64,000 nucleotides of DNA from Ophioceras dolichostomum (GCA_003049485.1 PYST01000156.1:26738-90737); one strand, 5' to 3'; positions 52,376 through 63,784 are shown, counted from the stretch's first letter. Numbers and translations are program-made. Notes: generated by a model from the sequence alone, not told the origin.

Positions 52376-53576
52376 ATGTCGGCACCCAAAAAAGTCGCGC
52401 TGGTAGTAGGAGCGTCTCGAGGAATCGGGCGTCAAATTGCCATAGACTTGGCCCGAAACCACTACAGAGGTAACTCCAGGACCTTCAAGTTGGCACACCG
52501 GCACCTCAATATCCGCTGATCCAACATGCGAGCTGGTGGTGGCGTCTTCGCCTTACATGCCAGGGGGCCACTGCGAGGGCATCTCATTCTGGGGATGATA
52601 TGGGCACTTGGAGCGTCGGCAGAACTGACATGAGTATCTCTAAACTCCCTTCAGTTGTCGTGGCGGCCAAGACCACAAGCGACGCCAGCAAAACCACCCC
52701 CTTCCCACCAAATCCAAACTCGCCACAGTCCACCATCAACACAGTGGCGAGGGAAATTGCTGAGGCGGGCGGGGAATCGATCCCTATAGCGGTGGACACG
52801 CGTGACTTCGACTCAGTCAAACAGCTGGTCGAGAGGACGGTCGAGGCGTATGGCGGGATCGACGTCGTCGTCTACAACTCCGGGGCGATCTGGTGGGCCT
52901 CGGTCGAGGACACGCCTATGAAGCGGTTCCAGCTGATGCAACGCGTCAACTCGGAGGGGCTTTACGGAGTCGCCCAGGCAAGCCTCCCCTATCTCAAGCG
53001 TGAGGGGCGCGGACGCATAGTGGTCGTGAGCCCGCCCATATACAGTCGCTTCTTCAGGGGAAAGACTGCATACGCGATGGGAAAGGTGGGCATGAGCGTG
53101 CTCACCAAGGGCCTAGCCATGGATTTTGAGAGACAGGGGCTGCGCGAGATGGCTATCACGAGCATCTGGCCGGCAGTGGTAAGTGAAGGGATACCGAGGA
53201 TCGTTTAGCGTTTAGGGTGTGTCTCTCCGAAAGCTCACGAGAAATGTGTGTTGTCTAGGCTATCGAATCAGCGGCAACCGAGCAGTTCACTCGCAGGAAT
53301 CCGGACGAGGCGAAGGATCTGAGAAAGGCGACCATCTTCTCCGACGCTATTCTCGAGATCCTCAAAGCCCCGGCTGCGGTTGTTAACGGCATGTTGGCCC
53401 TCGACGAGGATTTTCTCCGCGACCACGCTGGCGTCACAGACTTTTCGCAGTATTCAGTGGTACCCGGCTCTCAGCCGAGGAGGATCATGCCAGCAGAACT
53501 TCCCGACCTGAGCGTAAAGGAACAAGACGACGAGGGAAGGAGGTATGACAGCTCTCAGAAGGCAGCGAAGTTGTAA
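52376..53576 (+). CDS. short-chain dehydrogenase/reductase, HSDL2-like, peroxisomal
   Basis: NAD(P)-dependent oxidoreductase of unknown substrate. Exons: 52376-52469, 52655-53178 and 53259-53576, giving 311 residues. The cofactor motif is VGASRGIGRQIAIDLAR. After intron 1 comes VVVAAKTTSDASKTTPFPPN, the insert typical of the HSDL2 branch. DVVVYNSGAIWW replaces the usual NNAG with NSG. The catalytic triad is the Ser of VVVSPPIYS and YAMGK. The C-terminal region continues through LALDEDFLRDHAGVTDFSQY and ends QKAAKL, which fits the PTS1 consensus (A-K-L). The SCP2 domain found in animal HSDL2 is absent. Divergent from the GST-kappa gene, which ends SKL. A role in peroxisomal lipid metabolism is inference. 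Confidence 0.88.
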
Positions 53577-53850
53577 GGCTAGGCGTTCGAACGTAATCTA
53601 GCGTTCTAAGTTGTAAAGTAGACATCGTCCGGTCTCCCTCTCCATAAAAGGGCAATATGTACGATTTACCTATGTACGACTGACCTAGAACACGAGAAAG
53701 AGGGGTATATTCTTCTATACATTCCCAGAGCCATTATAATATCAGTTCGCTTTATTTTTCCCATAACCGCCAACGCCGAATGCAAACAGCGAAGTAATAA
53801 GAAAGAAATCATACCGTAAGGGGACCAAAGTACGACACTCTGGGGTTGCT
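53577..53850. other. convergent 3' region SDR / SWC5
   Basis: 274 bp between two stop codons, with TACCTATGTAC-like words near 53669. No gene. Confidence 0.55.
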
Positions 53851-54972
53851 TCATGCCCGAGCGGCCATCCGCGCCCTTCTGGCATCGTCCTCTCTGATAG
53901 CCTCGCTGCGAGCGAGGAATCCTTCGCGCTCGGCGTACGAGTCCTTCGACTTCCCAGCAAGTACGAGCTCGTCGCGAATGCCTTCCTTGTCCACGTAGCC
54001 GGCCCAGTCCATACGGCTCTTCTCCACCGTGGTAAGTTTCTTCGCGTTGGCTTCCTGGGCCTGCTCCCGGGCCCTGATCCGCGCCGCCATGCCGAGATTC
54101 AGGTCGGCTCGCTGTGAGAGCTGGTCAAACACGGGCTCGAAGGCGGATCGGAAGGCCTTCCTCGGCTTCGCTTTTGGCCGCTCGTCTTCCGCAGAATCTC
54201 CTATGCCCGCTTCCGGGTCGACGTCCTTGCCTAGGCTCTCGAGGTAAAGCTTCGCTTCTGCCGAGTCCCTGACAACTAGTTTTTCTTCTGTGTGGACTTT
54301 GCCCGCGAAGTTGTACCGGCGCTTGATCTTGATCATTGCAGGTGGCTCCCCTGCGCCATTCTTTTGCTGTCCAGTGTCAGAGGCGGCCGCGCCAGCACTC
54401 CCAGCAGCGGTCGCGGCCGCATCTCCGTCTGGTTTCGAGGTAGCCGTCCGATTTTGTGATGTGGCAGAGGGAGCTGCGATCATCTGGGCCCAGAGCGAAT
54501 CAACATCGATGGTGACCGGACCAGTCGCAGCGTATGTCTTCCGCTCCGCTTTTCTAGACAGAAGAGCTTGTTAGTGTGAAATCCAATTACCATTAATCGG
54601 TTGATCGATGATGATGACGGGGAGGACGTACTCTACTGCGCGCTGGCTGCGGGTCTTGATCATGCTGCCGCTTCCGCCATCTTCGTCATCGAGGTCATTC
54701 CGGCCCTTGTCCTTCGCCTTCTTCTGCCGCTTTTTGGCCTTCTCTATCAAGGCTTCATCGCCGGAGTTTTCCAAGCCAGCATCCTCAGCCTCGTCGTCTC
54801 CGAGTTTTCGCTTCCGCTTCACGCTGGTCGGCGCGGCACCTGTCGCGTCGTCCTCTCCGGCCTCATCTCCTGACTCGTCAGGTGAAGAATCGCGTCGCGC
54901 CGCATCTTCGGGGGCAAAATCTGAGTCTTCAGATGAAGCATAGTCCTCGTCAACTTCTGGATCGGGAGTCAT
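53851..54972 (-). CDS. SWC5: SWR1-complex subunit Swc5 (BCNT/CFDP1 family)
   Basis: Subunit of the SWR1 remodeller that exchanges H2A for H2A.Z. Two exons, 54972-54632 and 54553-53851, across a 78-bp intron give 347 residues. The N-terminus is strongly acidic (MTPDPEVDEDYASSEDSDFA), as expected for the histone-binding part, followed by a Lys-rich block (EKAKKRQKKAKDKGR). The C-terminal BCNT domain is clear: LTTVEKSRMDWAGYVDKEG then DELVLAGKSKDSYAEREGFL and a run of charged residues. The intron joins AVE to KAERKTYAATGPVTIDVDSL. An upstream Met at 55041 is in frame; 54972 was chosen for its A at -3 and acidic start. Divergent from WDR70. Confidence 0.92.
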
Positions 54973-55339
54973 GGTTGTGTACAGGTACTTGGGCGAAACC
55001 CGATGAGGTTTAGAAACTGGTGAGGTAGAAGGAGGTCCCAATGACGCGACGAAATGGAGAATCAGCCACAGTGGCAGCGCGCGAACTGGTATGATAAAAC
55101 TGTTTTGCCCCGCAAAATCAGCCTGTGAAGGACAGTAATCAAGTGACTACTTAGCACGGTGGCGTATTTTAGCAACACCACATAACCGCGAGCTTTGTCC
55201 GAATGTGTAGGGACGTTTCTCGTCCAGACAACCCTCGCATTTCCAATCCCCTTCCCTTCCGCACCAGGCTCGGATATTCTACCAAAATCTCTACCTAGAC
55301 TGCGCCCATCGCGCCAGAGCCACGGCCATCTCTGGAAGA
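54973..55339. promoter_or_regulatory. divergent promoter SWC5 / WDR70
   Basis: 367 bp between two starts of chromatin-related genes. No specific factor site is convincing. Confidence 0.5.
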
Positions 55340-57109
55340 ATGAGTGACAGCGAGGTCCTCCACGTGGAGGAGCCGAGTCTGGCAGAGGATGACCCGATGC
55401 GGGCGTTTCTGCCCTCATCCTTCGGGAAGAAAGGCAAAGAGGCAGACATCGCTGCGCAGATCGATCGGAGCCGACGGGTCGTTGATAAAACAAAAGCTGA
55501 AAAGGTGCAGGATGATGCCGATCCAAAGAAGAAGTCAAAGCCAAAACCGGAAGATTCTGACGACGACAGCGCGGACGATTCAGACGACGACTCTGATGAC
55601 TCCGACGACGAAGATGAATACCCCGTGTCCCACGAACTCGTCCTGAAGACCCACGACAAGGCGGTCACGACAGTAACTCTCGACCCGGCTGGCGGCAGGT
55701 TGATATCTGGCGCGCTGGACTGCACCGTCAAACTACACGACTTCGCATCCATGACCCCTACAACTCTGAGGGCCTTCAAGAGCGTCGACCCGTGGGAGAC
55801 GAAGAAATCCGCCGCTTCCGCAGACTCGCACCCGATAAACCATGTCCAGTTCAGCCCGCTATCGGGCGGCCACTTCCTCTGCATCTCGGCCCACCCACAG
55901 GCCAAGATCATGGACAGGGACGGGGCTATCCTGACCGAGTTTGTGAAGGGCGACATGTACCTACGAGACATGCACCACACCAAGGGACATATCGGGGAGA
56001 TTTCGACGGGCGCATGGAGCCCGACCGACAAGAACCTCTGTGTCACTGCTGGATCGGATAGCACATTACGGATATGGGATATCAATAACAAGCGAAGCCA
56101 AAAGGACGTCATCGTCTTCAAGTCCAAAGCTGCAGGCGCGGCGGGACGCACCAAGATGACGGCGGTCGCCTGGGCGTCTCCTATGCAAGGGGGGAACAGT
56201 GTCATCGTCGCAGCCGCCCTCGACGGGTCCCTGGTGATGTACAGCGGGGACGGCCCCTGGACGCGGCCAACCGCAGAAGTCCGCGATGCGCACAAGCCCG
56301 ACACCTGGACGGGTGGCATCGACGTTAGCGCCGATGGGCGGATGGTAGTCACGCGGGGCGGGGACGACACCATCAAGCTGTGGGACACACGGAAGTTCAA
56401 GGAGCCCCTCATCGTGGCGTCGCACACGTCGACCTCGGACAGATTCCGCATGACCAACATCCGATACTCCCCGAACTCCACAAACATCATCACAGGCTCC
56501 GCAGACGGCAGCCTCCACATCCTCAACCCCGGGACGCTCAGGCCGGACCTCGTCACCCCGGTCACGCCAGGCTCCCCCATAGTGGTCGTCGAGTGGCACG
56601 CAAAGCTGAACCAGATCGTGACCGGGTCCGCGAACGCCGAGACCCACGTGCTCTACAACCCGACGCGGTCGACCAGGGGCGCCGTCGAGGTCATGATGCG
56701 CGCACCCAAGAAGCGCCACATCGACGACAACCCCGCACTCACCATGGACCAAAGCATCGGGATCTCGGGTGACTCGATCGTCACGCCGGGGGCGAACTTC
56801 GGCTCCCGCAAGGCCGGCGTCACCGCCTCCGGGCGGGCGCTGGATCCGCGGCGGCCCCACGTGCCCCAGCAGACGCCGTTCTCGAGGAGTCAGCCGGACG
56901 AGAGGCACATCGAGGAGAACATCCCGCTCAGCCGCATGTTGCACGAGGACCCCCGCGAGGCGCTGCTGAAGTACGCCGACATCGCGAAGAAGGACCCGAT
57001 GTTCACGAATGCGTGGAAGAGCACGCAGCCCGTCACTCAGTATGCGGACGCAAGCGACGGGGAGGAGGACGGTGATGACGGGCCAGAGAGAAAAAAGGTC
57101 AAAAGATAG
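55340..57109 (+). CDS. WDR70: WD40-repeat protein, WDR70 family
   Basis: Nuclear WD40 protein; fission yeast and human WDR70 act in H2B ubiquitination and end resection at DNA breaks. Single exon, 589 residues. The N-terminus (MSDSEVLHVEEPSLAEDDPM) leads to an Asp/Ser-rich acidic stretch (DDDSADDSDDDSDDSDDEDE). Then come WD40 blades: VTTVTLDPAGGRLISGALDC, INHVQFSPLSGGHFLC, GAWSPTDKNLCVTAGSDST, VTRGGDDTIKLWDTRKF and ITGSADGSLHILNPGTLRPD. The family-typical TEFVKGDMYLRDMHHTKGHI identifies WDR70. The C-terminus has the conserved HVPQQTPFSRSQPDERHIEE and LLKYADIAKKDPMFTNAWK, ending in KKVKR. A palindromic repeat cluster starts 19 nt after the stop. Confidence 0.93.
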   Translation: MSDSEVLHVEEPSLAEDDPMRAFLPSSFGKKGKEADIAAQIDRSRRVVDKTKAEKVQDDADPKKKSKPKPEDSDDDSADDSDDDSDDSDDEDEYPVSHELVLKTHDKAVTTVTLDPAGGRLISGALDCTVKLHDFASMTPTTLRAFKSVDPWETKKSAASADSHPINHVQFSPLSGGHFLCISAHPQAKIMDRDGAILTEFVKGDMYLRDMHHTKGHIGEISTGAWSPTDKNLCVTAGSDSTLRIWDINNKRSQKDVIVFKSKAAGAAGRTKMTAVAWASPMQGGNSVIVAAALDGSLVMYSGDGPWTRPTAEVRDAHKPDTWTGGIDVSADGRMVVTRGGDDTIKLWDTRKFKEPLIVASHTSTSDRFRMTNIRYSPNSTNIITGSADGSLHILNPGTLRPDLVTPVTPGSPIVVVEWHAKLNQIVTGSANAETHVLYNPTRSTRGAVEVMMRAPKKRHIDDNPALTMDQSIGISGDSIVTPGANFGSRKAGVTASGRALDPRRPHVPQQTPFSRSQPDERHIEENIPLSRMLHEDPREALLKYADIAKKDPMFTNAWKSTQPVTQYADASDGEEDGDDGPERKKVKR

Positions 57110-57127
57110 TGGTAACACCAACCATGA

Positions 57128-57151
57128 GGTACGTAGGTAGGTATGCCTACC
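57128..57151. repeat. palindromic GGTACGTAGGTAGG...CCTACC cluster (F)
   Basis: An inverted pair (GTAGGTAGGTATGCCTAC) lies 19-42 nt downstream of the WDR70 stop. It could form a small hairpin in the 3' UTR. Confidence 0.65.
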
Positions 57152-57922
57152 TTCGACAAGTTGCAATTAAGGGATTCCGGGGATCTCTCAATAGAAAGAG
57201 ATACCCTCCCCGTGATCCTTGAATATGAAACTCCCGAACATCAAGTGGGAAATTGACAGACGGAGTCATTTCGGTGTAACAAAAGCCATTGTGATACGGT
57301 ACTTTTGCCCAGGCCTAGACCCTGAACTAATACTCAACCTACGTATTCCATAACCGAAACATAACAATAGAGCGATATCAATGCGATTCACACAAGACGG
57401 CATCAGAAAACCGGCCAGTCAAAAAAAAAAAAAACTTGAATCAATGGGGGCCAGTTGACCCACCCATCCAGGGGACGGAAAGAAGGGGCTCTTTATTTGC
57501 AATTGCATAGAATACCAGGCCACAGCTTACGTGCGCAGGTGCCCATTAGCATGGAAGATGTAGGGTTGGGGTGAGATCTTATTCAAGAAACGACTGCGAG
57601 CCGCCACCGTTGAAGACGGTAAGCTGGCCAGCGTAGGCGCATAAAACAATCTCTCAACTCCATGTTGACCCAGCAAGGAAGGGCACAAGGAACAACCTTA
57701 TGCCAGAAAATGGCGCTCATCACGACGACATAGGTCATTTTGAGGCACCAAGATTTGGCAAAATAGGATAGACTACGTTGTTCAACAGGGTAAGTCAGAA
57801 AGAGAACGATCCGATCCATGAGGCGAGTACCAAGGTTGGATGAAGGGAAGCAGGCGAGGTCCGTAGGTAATCAAAGTCGTTAAGGTACCAGTTGAAATAG
57901 GTAGAGGTTCAAGTAGGTCGGT

Positions 57923-57942
57923 AGGCAGGCAGGCAGGCAGGC
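57923..57942. repeat. AGGC tandem repeat
   Basis: Five AGGC units, directly following AGGTCGGT and GGTACC words (57890-57922) of the dispersed cluster family. About 240 nt downstream of the LRG1 stop. Confidence 0.7.
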
Positions 57943-58182
57943 TGTCAGTCGTAGTAATAGTCAATAGTCAATAGTCCAAGAAAAAAGGAGACTTGCCCAG
58001 GAAAACAAAAAGACACCCAAAAAAGAGTAAAAGGAATGAGTAGAAAGGAAAAAAAGATTTGGGCACAACAGCAAACTGACGACAACAACGCAATACCAAC
58101 AACCCATAGGAGAGGGGGAAAAAAGACCACTTCGAATTTCTTTTCTTTTTCTTCTTTTCTCCTTCCCTTTTCTTTTTTTTGT

Positions 58183-61100
58183 TCAACCTGTCCCAGTAAC
58201 GCCAACCGAGCTGTTCTGCCTCCATCCAGAATTCCTCCACTGCCGTTGCGGGCCACCACCTCCTCCCCCTCCTGCTCCTCCTCCGCCACGCTCGTGATCG
58301 TCTGGCGGGCCGTGGTTTCCAAACTCGTGATGACTCCCACCGTAGGGAGACGGGTGTCCCCCCGCAACGCCCCCTCCCCCCGGTCCGCCGCCTCCATATC
58401 CATCATCAGGTATGGGAGGACCCCCCCGCCAGTTTTGTGGTGGGGTGTGTTGCTGTTGCTGCTGTTGCTGCTGCTGCTGCTGGCCGGGGCCACCACCGCC
58501 GCCGCCTTGGTAGGGGGGCATAGTCCCGGGGTCCTGTACAGGGCGGACGCTCCTCTCATCCTGCCATACCGAGGGGTCCGTGTCGACGCGGCGGGCGAAA
58601 GGTCGGTTGGGCGTGTCGTGCCGGCCGTATATCTCGGCCCCGTCGCCGCCGACACCACCGGCACCGCCCCCACCACCCATCCCGCCGTACGCCATCCGTC
58701 CGCCGTTAGCGAACGGGCGGTCGCCGAGCTTCTTAAGGATCTCCTTGGTCGTCAAGTCGCCGTTGTTGTTGAAGAGGGACGGGTCGTTCAGTATGTCGAC
58801 CAAGTCGCCGGGCACCTGTTTGTCTGTCAGTTAGCCTGCGCATGGGTGAGGTAGGGGTGGAGTAGAGAGGTAGGGGATACGAGTGGGAATGATTGAGGGT
58901 CACTAGGCGACATACCAGACACATATCCTCGATGTACGTTATGATGCACTCCACGGCTGCAATAGCGAACATGGGATCACTGTCCAACGAGGGCGCCTTG
59001 GATGCATTGTAGAGGATGTTGGGCGCGATGACGGTCGACAGGTTTTTGACGTCCATCTTGGACCCGGACTCGTCGTCCACCTGGTGAAATGTGCCGGCCC
59101 ACTTCAGGAAGCAGAACAGAATCTCGAGGCAGTCGCGGTGGCACTTTGGGAGGAGGCAGCACGTGAGGTGGAGGCACTGGCGCCGGCGCTCTGGGTCCGG
59201 TAGCTTCGAGGCGGCCAGCCACAGCCGGTAGAGTTTGTGCGTCATGAGCGGGTCCGGCAGCTCGCGCAAGTACCGTTTCAGCAGCGCAGCGACCTGCACC
59301 ACCGTCTGCGCGCCCAGGTTGACGCTGTCGCACCCATCGCGGTCGATGGTCTCAACTAGCTCCGTCAGCTTCTTGATGTTGCCGTTCTTCCGGAACACGC
59401 CCTCCACCGACAGGTCCATGCCCCTCATCGTGGCCACGATGTCGTCCACGATGGCTGGGATCCTCAGGGTCCCGGGGCCGACGCCGTCCGTCGAATCGGC
59501 CCCATCGCGCTCGATGATGATCTCTAGGGGCACCCCGAAGATGCCCTTCTTCTTGGTGTTCTTCTTCCCGTCGTTCTTGAACGCCTTGCCGAACTTGTTC
59601 CAGAACGTCGCCGGCTTCCGGGACTCGATGAACCCCAGGAGCTCCTCCAGCGTGAATTCGCTCTCGAGCATCGGGTGTATCGTCAAAACCGCAAGGTGAC
59701 GCACAATGAAGTACTCGAGGCCAGAGAGCTCAGAGAAGTACTTCCTACCCGCGACGGCGGGCATGCCGCCGCGCTGAGGAGACAGTTCTCCTGCGCCCAT
59801 GGCGCCGCCACCCATGCGGGGGTCGTGCACGTCCCGTCCCGAGGGAGAGTACCCGCGCTGGTGGCTCGAGCCAAGGGCTGGCTCCGTCGCCGGAGATCGG
59901 AACAGCTCCTGCCGGCCATAGGCGTTGGGCCGCTGCTCGCGCGCCTGCTCAGCCGCGACAATGCGTGGGATGTCATCAAGTGTCAGCGCATCCTGGTTGC
60001 CGAACATAGTGTCGGTTGTGCTCTCGTCAGCGCCGCCGTGGGCCCGGTCCTCCACTATCTGGAATCCTGGCCTGTTGCGGTCACCTTCGACGGCGCCCGC
60101 CGAGCCTGGCCGCACGACGCTCCCCTCCGGCCCGTCCATTATGCGAGACGTCCTTGCTTTCCTAAAGCTGGACGACAGGTGCTTATCCAGACGGGTGCTC
60201 CTTAGTCTCCTCACATCGTTAAGGGTGCTTTCATACGAGGACTCGCGCGCATGCTCCTTGCCGCCTGTGTGAGATCGCGAACGCTGGTCGCCGCCAGCAG
60301 GGTGAGGAGGCGCGTCTCTTTGCCCGTCCACGAGATCGTAGCCGTTCGGGCCAAGAGGGCCCTCCGTCGCTGGCGGCAGGGCGCCGTTACTCCGGAGGAT
60401 CTCTAGCAATCTCGCCAAGGCGACCTTCAAGAGGAAGATGTACTGTTGCAACTTGCTGACCCGCACGAAGCCGCCGACCTGGTCTGGCCCGTACGACCCG
60501 CAGTTGCTACAGAAGATCTTGAGGTCGTACACGTTTAGACGCGCATCCTGCAGGTTCCGGCCGAGCTCCTTTCCACAACGGGCGCAGGCTACGCAGCCCA
60601 CGTGCCAGCGCTTCTCCTCGTGTTTGGCGCACTCGTCCTCAATCGGCTTACGACAGAGGGTGCACTGGTCCGAGTCGTTCGCTGACAGTCGCGACATGCC
60701 ACTCGTGATATGCAGCGACGGCTCCTCGTTCTTCAGGCTCTCCAGGTTGCCGAGGTCGTCCAGGAACTGGTACAGGCCCTCCGGTGTGTTGCGTTCCTTC
60801 TCTACCCGCAAGGCTCCCTGGAGGCAAATCCGGATGAGCAGCTTGAGGTAATGGGCGAGCCCTGTCACCAGCGACAGCAGCTCTTGAGTGACACCGAGCT
60901 TATGGGACCCCTTGTCCTGCGTCTTGGACAGAAGAGAGAAGAACGCTACGATCTTTTTACAGAGCAGCTTTGCTTCTCTCCCGTACGACAGACCTATGGC
61001 AGTGGTTAGAATGGATCGAAGATAGTCAAAAATTAGAAGATGGTAAGGACGCGGAAGGGGAAGGGAGACGAACCTTTGATGTCAAGCTTGGCTGTTGTGG

Positions 61101-62416
61101 CATCAAGCCTGTCTGCGGACTGGAACAGGAGGTCGACGTGCCATATGAACTTTTTGGCAACCAACACGCCATCGACATACGCCCCGTTGCTGACGTGCAG
61201 CAGCATGTCGGAGATGCAGGCGGCCGAGGACTCCTCGAACGTCGACAGCACACTCCATATGCGGTATACCTTCTCCTCCATGCGCTCCTCCTCTTCCTTG
61301 ACGAGCTCCCGGCCGGCTCTTTCGTCGTAGTCCTGAGACTGTTTGGGCGTCTCGTGCGGCGGCGTCAGGCGAACGTTCCAGAATTTGTGAATCATATAAC
61401 ACTCTGGATGCCAGTGCTGATTCTGGCCATTGCGGTATATTTCCACAAACTGCTTCAGGATGGCAGTCTGGCAGCCGTTGCATCGTTGGGCGAATTGTGT
61501 CGAGTAGTGGTAGTGGCAATAGACGCTACCATCATGCTCGTAGTAGCTGTCCTGCGCCCCGAATACGGTGTCGCAGAGTGAGCAGGTGAAGTGGTCGACG
61601 TGGTACTTGCGGTCGAGCGCAGTGATGTATGATCCTCTTAACGCGTTCCCGCACTGGTAGCAGAGGAGCCCGAGGCGACGGAAGTAGTCCTTCTCGCACA
61701 GGGGGTATTGTCCCTCGCCATTCTCATCATCGGCGGGGAAGAACTTGGACGCCACGATTTGTCCGCAGTCCTGTAGTGGTTGTGGGGTTAGCAAGCCAGA
61801 CTAACATTTGATAAAACATTGCCCCTCACCCAACTTGTACGGGTAGTCATAAGGGAATACTGGGAAAGAGAGCGCGTAAGAGAGAAAGGGAGACGAGTAG
61901 AGAGAAGCGTAGAGAGCAGCAGCGAGCAAACTATAGCATGAGGGACGAAGGGGAGTAGGAGGTGGAAGGTGGCTGGAATGAGGGAGGAAGCCGAAGCCCC
62001 AGGAGAAAGAGCCCGCAAATACTCACTCGGCACTTGAAGCAATCCAAATGAAAAGTCCCGTCCAGCGCCCTGACGAACTGGCCAGTAAGGGGCTCGCCAC
62101 ATTTCTTGCACGTCCTTAACTGGCCGCTTGCCGTGCGTCCATTCCTTGGTCGCGAGCGGTTTCGCTCTCCGCTGGGGCTTCCTTCTTTCCGGTCTCTTTC
62201 ACCGCTGGAATTCCACCCCGGCGAGGGTGGTGGCCAGCCAGACGGATTGGCCCCGTACCCACCATTCTGGCGGGCTGAGCCCGGACTTGGGCCGAGGCCG
62301 GCTACGTCGCGCTCTGTTGGATGGTGGTAGTTCATGTCGCTTGGGGGCGGTAGCCGGTCGCCGCGACCGCGGTCGGCGGGTGGCGGCGGCCCGCCTTCGA
62401 AATCGGTTGCGGACAT
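58183..62416 (-). CDS. LRG1: LIM-domain Rho GTPase-activating protein Lrg1
   Basis: Turns off Rho1 at growth sites and controls hyphal tip extension and wall synthesis in filamentous fungi (lrg-1 in Neurospora). Exons: 62416-62027, 61770-61074, 60993-58916 and 58815-58183, giving 1265 residues. Introns are 256, 80 and 100 bp. LIM1 (from C103, CKKCGEPLTGQFVRALDGTF) is split by intron 1 and rejoined at CFKCR-DCGQIVASKFF. LIM2 follows (CYQCGNALRGSYITALDRKY). LIM3 is near residue 474 (CTLCRKPIEDECAKHEEKRW). The RhoGAP domain has its arginine finger in LSVEGVFRKNGNIKKL (near 897), then LKRYLRELPDPLMTHKLYRL and LSTVIAPNILYN. The last exon encodes a Gly-rich tail with a run of 11 Gln. Length and domain order match Lrg1. 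Confidence 0.95.
58441..58482 (-). repeat. CAG-type repeat encoding polyglutamine in LRG1
   Basis: On the minus strand, CAG/CAA codons encode about 11 Gln in the C-terminal low-complexity tail of LRG1, flanked by Gly runs. Confidence 0.75.
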
Positions 62417-63784
62417 CGACAGCGTGCTCGAGGATGCCGAGTCTGGCGAGGGGCGGCGAGTGAGGTCGGGTTAACGGCGCCACGTCCGGCGAGCGTTTGC
62501 TGACGTCGAAAGGATGCGAAACTCGGTGGAAGTTATATTAAAATCGTATCGTCTTGGAGCGAGGGTGGGCGGTAAGGTAATGCGAGGACGATCGTGCGTG
62601 CCCGTCAGATCCAAATCCCCACTCGAAATCCCATTGACTTTGACTGGAGAATCGACATCAAATCTTGGGCACTTAAGCTTTGGGCGTCAGGGCGGGTGGA
62701 GGAACAAGGGATACGTCGCTTCTGGAAGTGGGAATGGCGCCGCTTCACCACAAAGAAGACCAAAAATTATCGACAGGCTCGGCGACGGAAAGAGGGGGCT
62801 CGCTAACGACGACGGCAACGATTAAAATGGACGGGCACGGGAGCCGAGTTGACGGCGGCGGTGACAATCGGCAGACGGCTGCTGTTGTGAGTGAGAATAT
62901 CGATGCGGCGGCGGCAAGAACCGGAAAATAGAAAAGAAAAAAAAAGATAAAAGAAAAGGAGGACGGAAAAAAAGAAAAGACAAAAAGCGACTGTTAGTGA
63001 TTAGTAGAAGCACTTCTCTTTTGGCTGGTGAGTTGGAGTGAGCGAGGGAGATTTGAGGAGAGCGTGTCGACGATCATCGAGGCTTGGTTGGGCTGCTGTG
63101 GTGGGCTGAAGAAGCGCAGCCATGAAGCGCTGCGGTAAAAGTACCAGAATGTGCGTGTAGCAATTGATAGCATGTACCTACTGGCCTTGTAGCGGTAGTC
63201 GTAGTAGCGAGAGGAGAGCAAGGAAACACGACGCAGTCGTCGGGCAGGTGACAGTCATTGCCAAGCGCGTGGCAGTCGGGGGTGTGCCGTGCAGTGCGGC
63301 ACTGCTGGTGGGCGGGCGGCAACCCTGACTGTTCTCCAAGTGAAATCAGCGCAGGACAATCATCATTCTACGGGCTCAACTCGGCCCCTTCAGAGGGCAA
63401 TAAACGGCACGAGTCGTCTGGTCTCAGTGGTCTCGTCTGTCTCTACCGCAGCACTGGAATGGTCCATTGGCGATTGGGGCGCCGTTCGAATGGAGGACCG
63501 TTTCAACTGAGCCCCCAGACTGTTCTTCTCCCGCCAATAACAAGATGCCGAGAACACACCAGATCAATCAATCGATGCCACACACCCTTCTGATGTCACA
63601 CACACCACACATTCTCTGCTCTCTCACGAAAACGGCTGGGGAATCCTGCTGGGGTTCTGGTGTGCCTGCACTTCTGCACAAGTGAGCTGCAGCCCCGCAC
63701 GACGCAATTTCCAGTGTGTCCGTGGCTTGAGATCGGGGCTTGGGCTGAGGGAAACAGGGGCAGCTGCTGGATGATGGTGTGGTC
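62417..63784. promoter_or_regulatory. LRG1 promoter and probable long leader
   Basis: 1.37 kb upstream of LRG1 without a supported gene. On the LRG1 strand, 62990-62922 is almost purely pyrimidine (TTTT/CTTT runs), a feature often found just upstream of transcription starts in filamentous fungi. Short open frames here are of random composition. Confidence 0.5.

Larger units (their letters stand above)
57110..58182. other. convergent 3' region WDR70 / LRG1
   Basis: 1073 bp between two stop codons. Holds cluster F, an A-run at 57422-57434, GGTACC/AGGTAGG words (57890-57925) with an AGGC tandem (57923-57942), and a T/C-rich stretch near the LRG1 stop. No supported gene. Confidence 0.55.
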
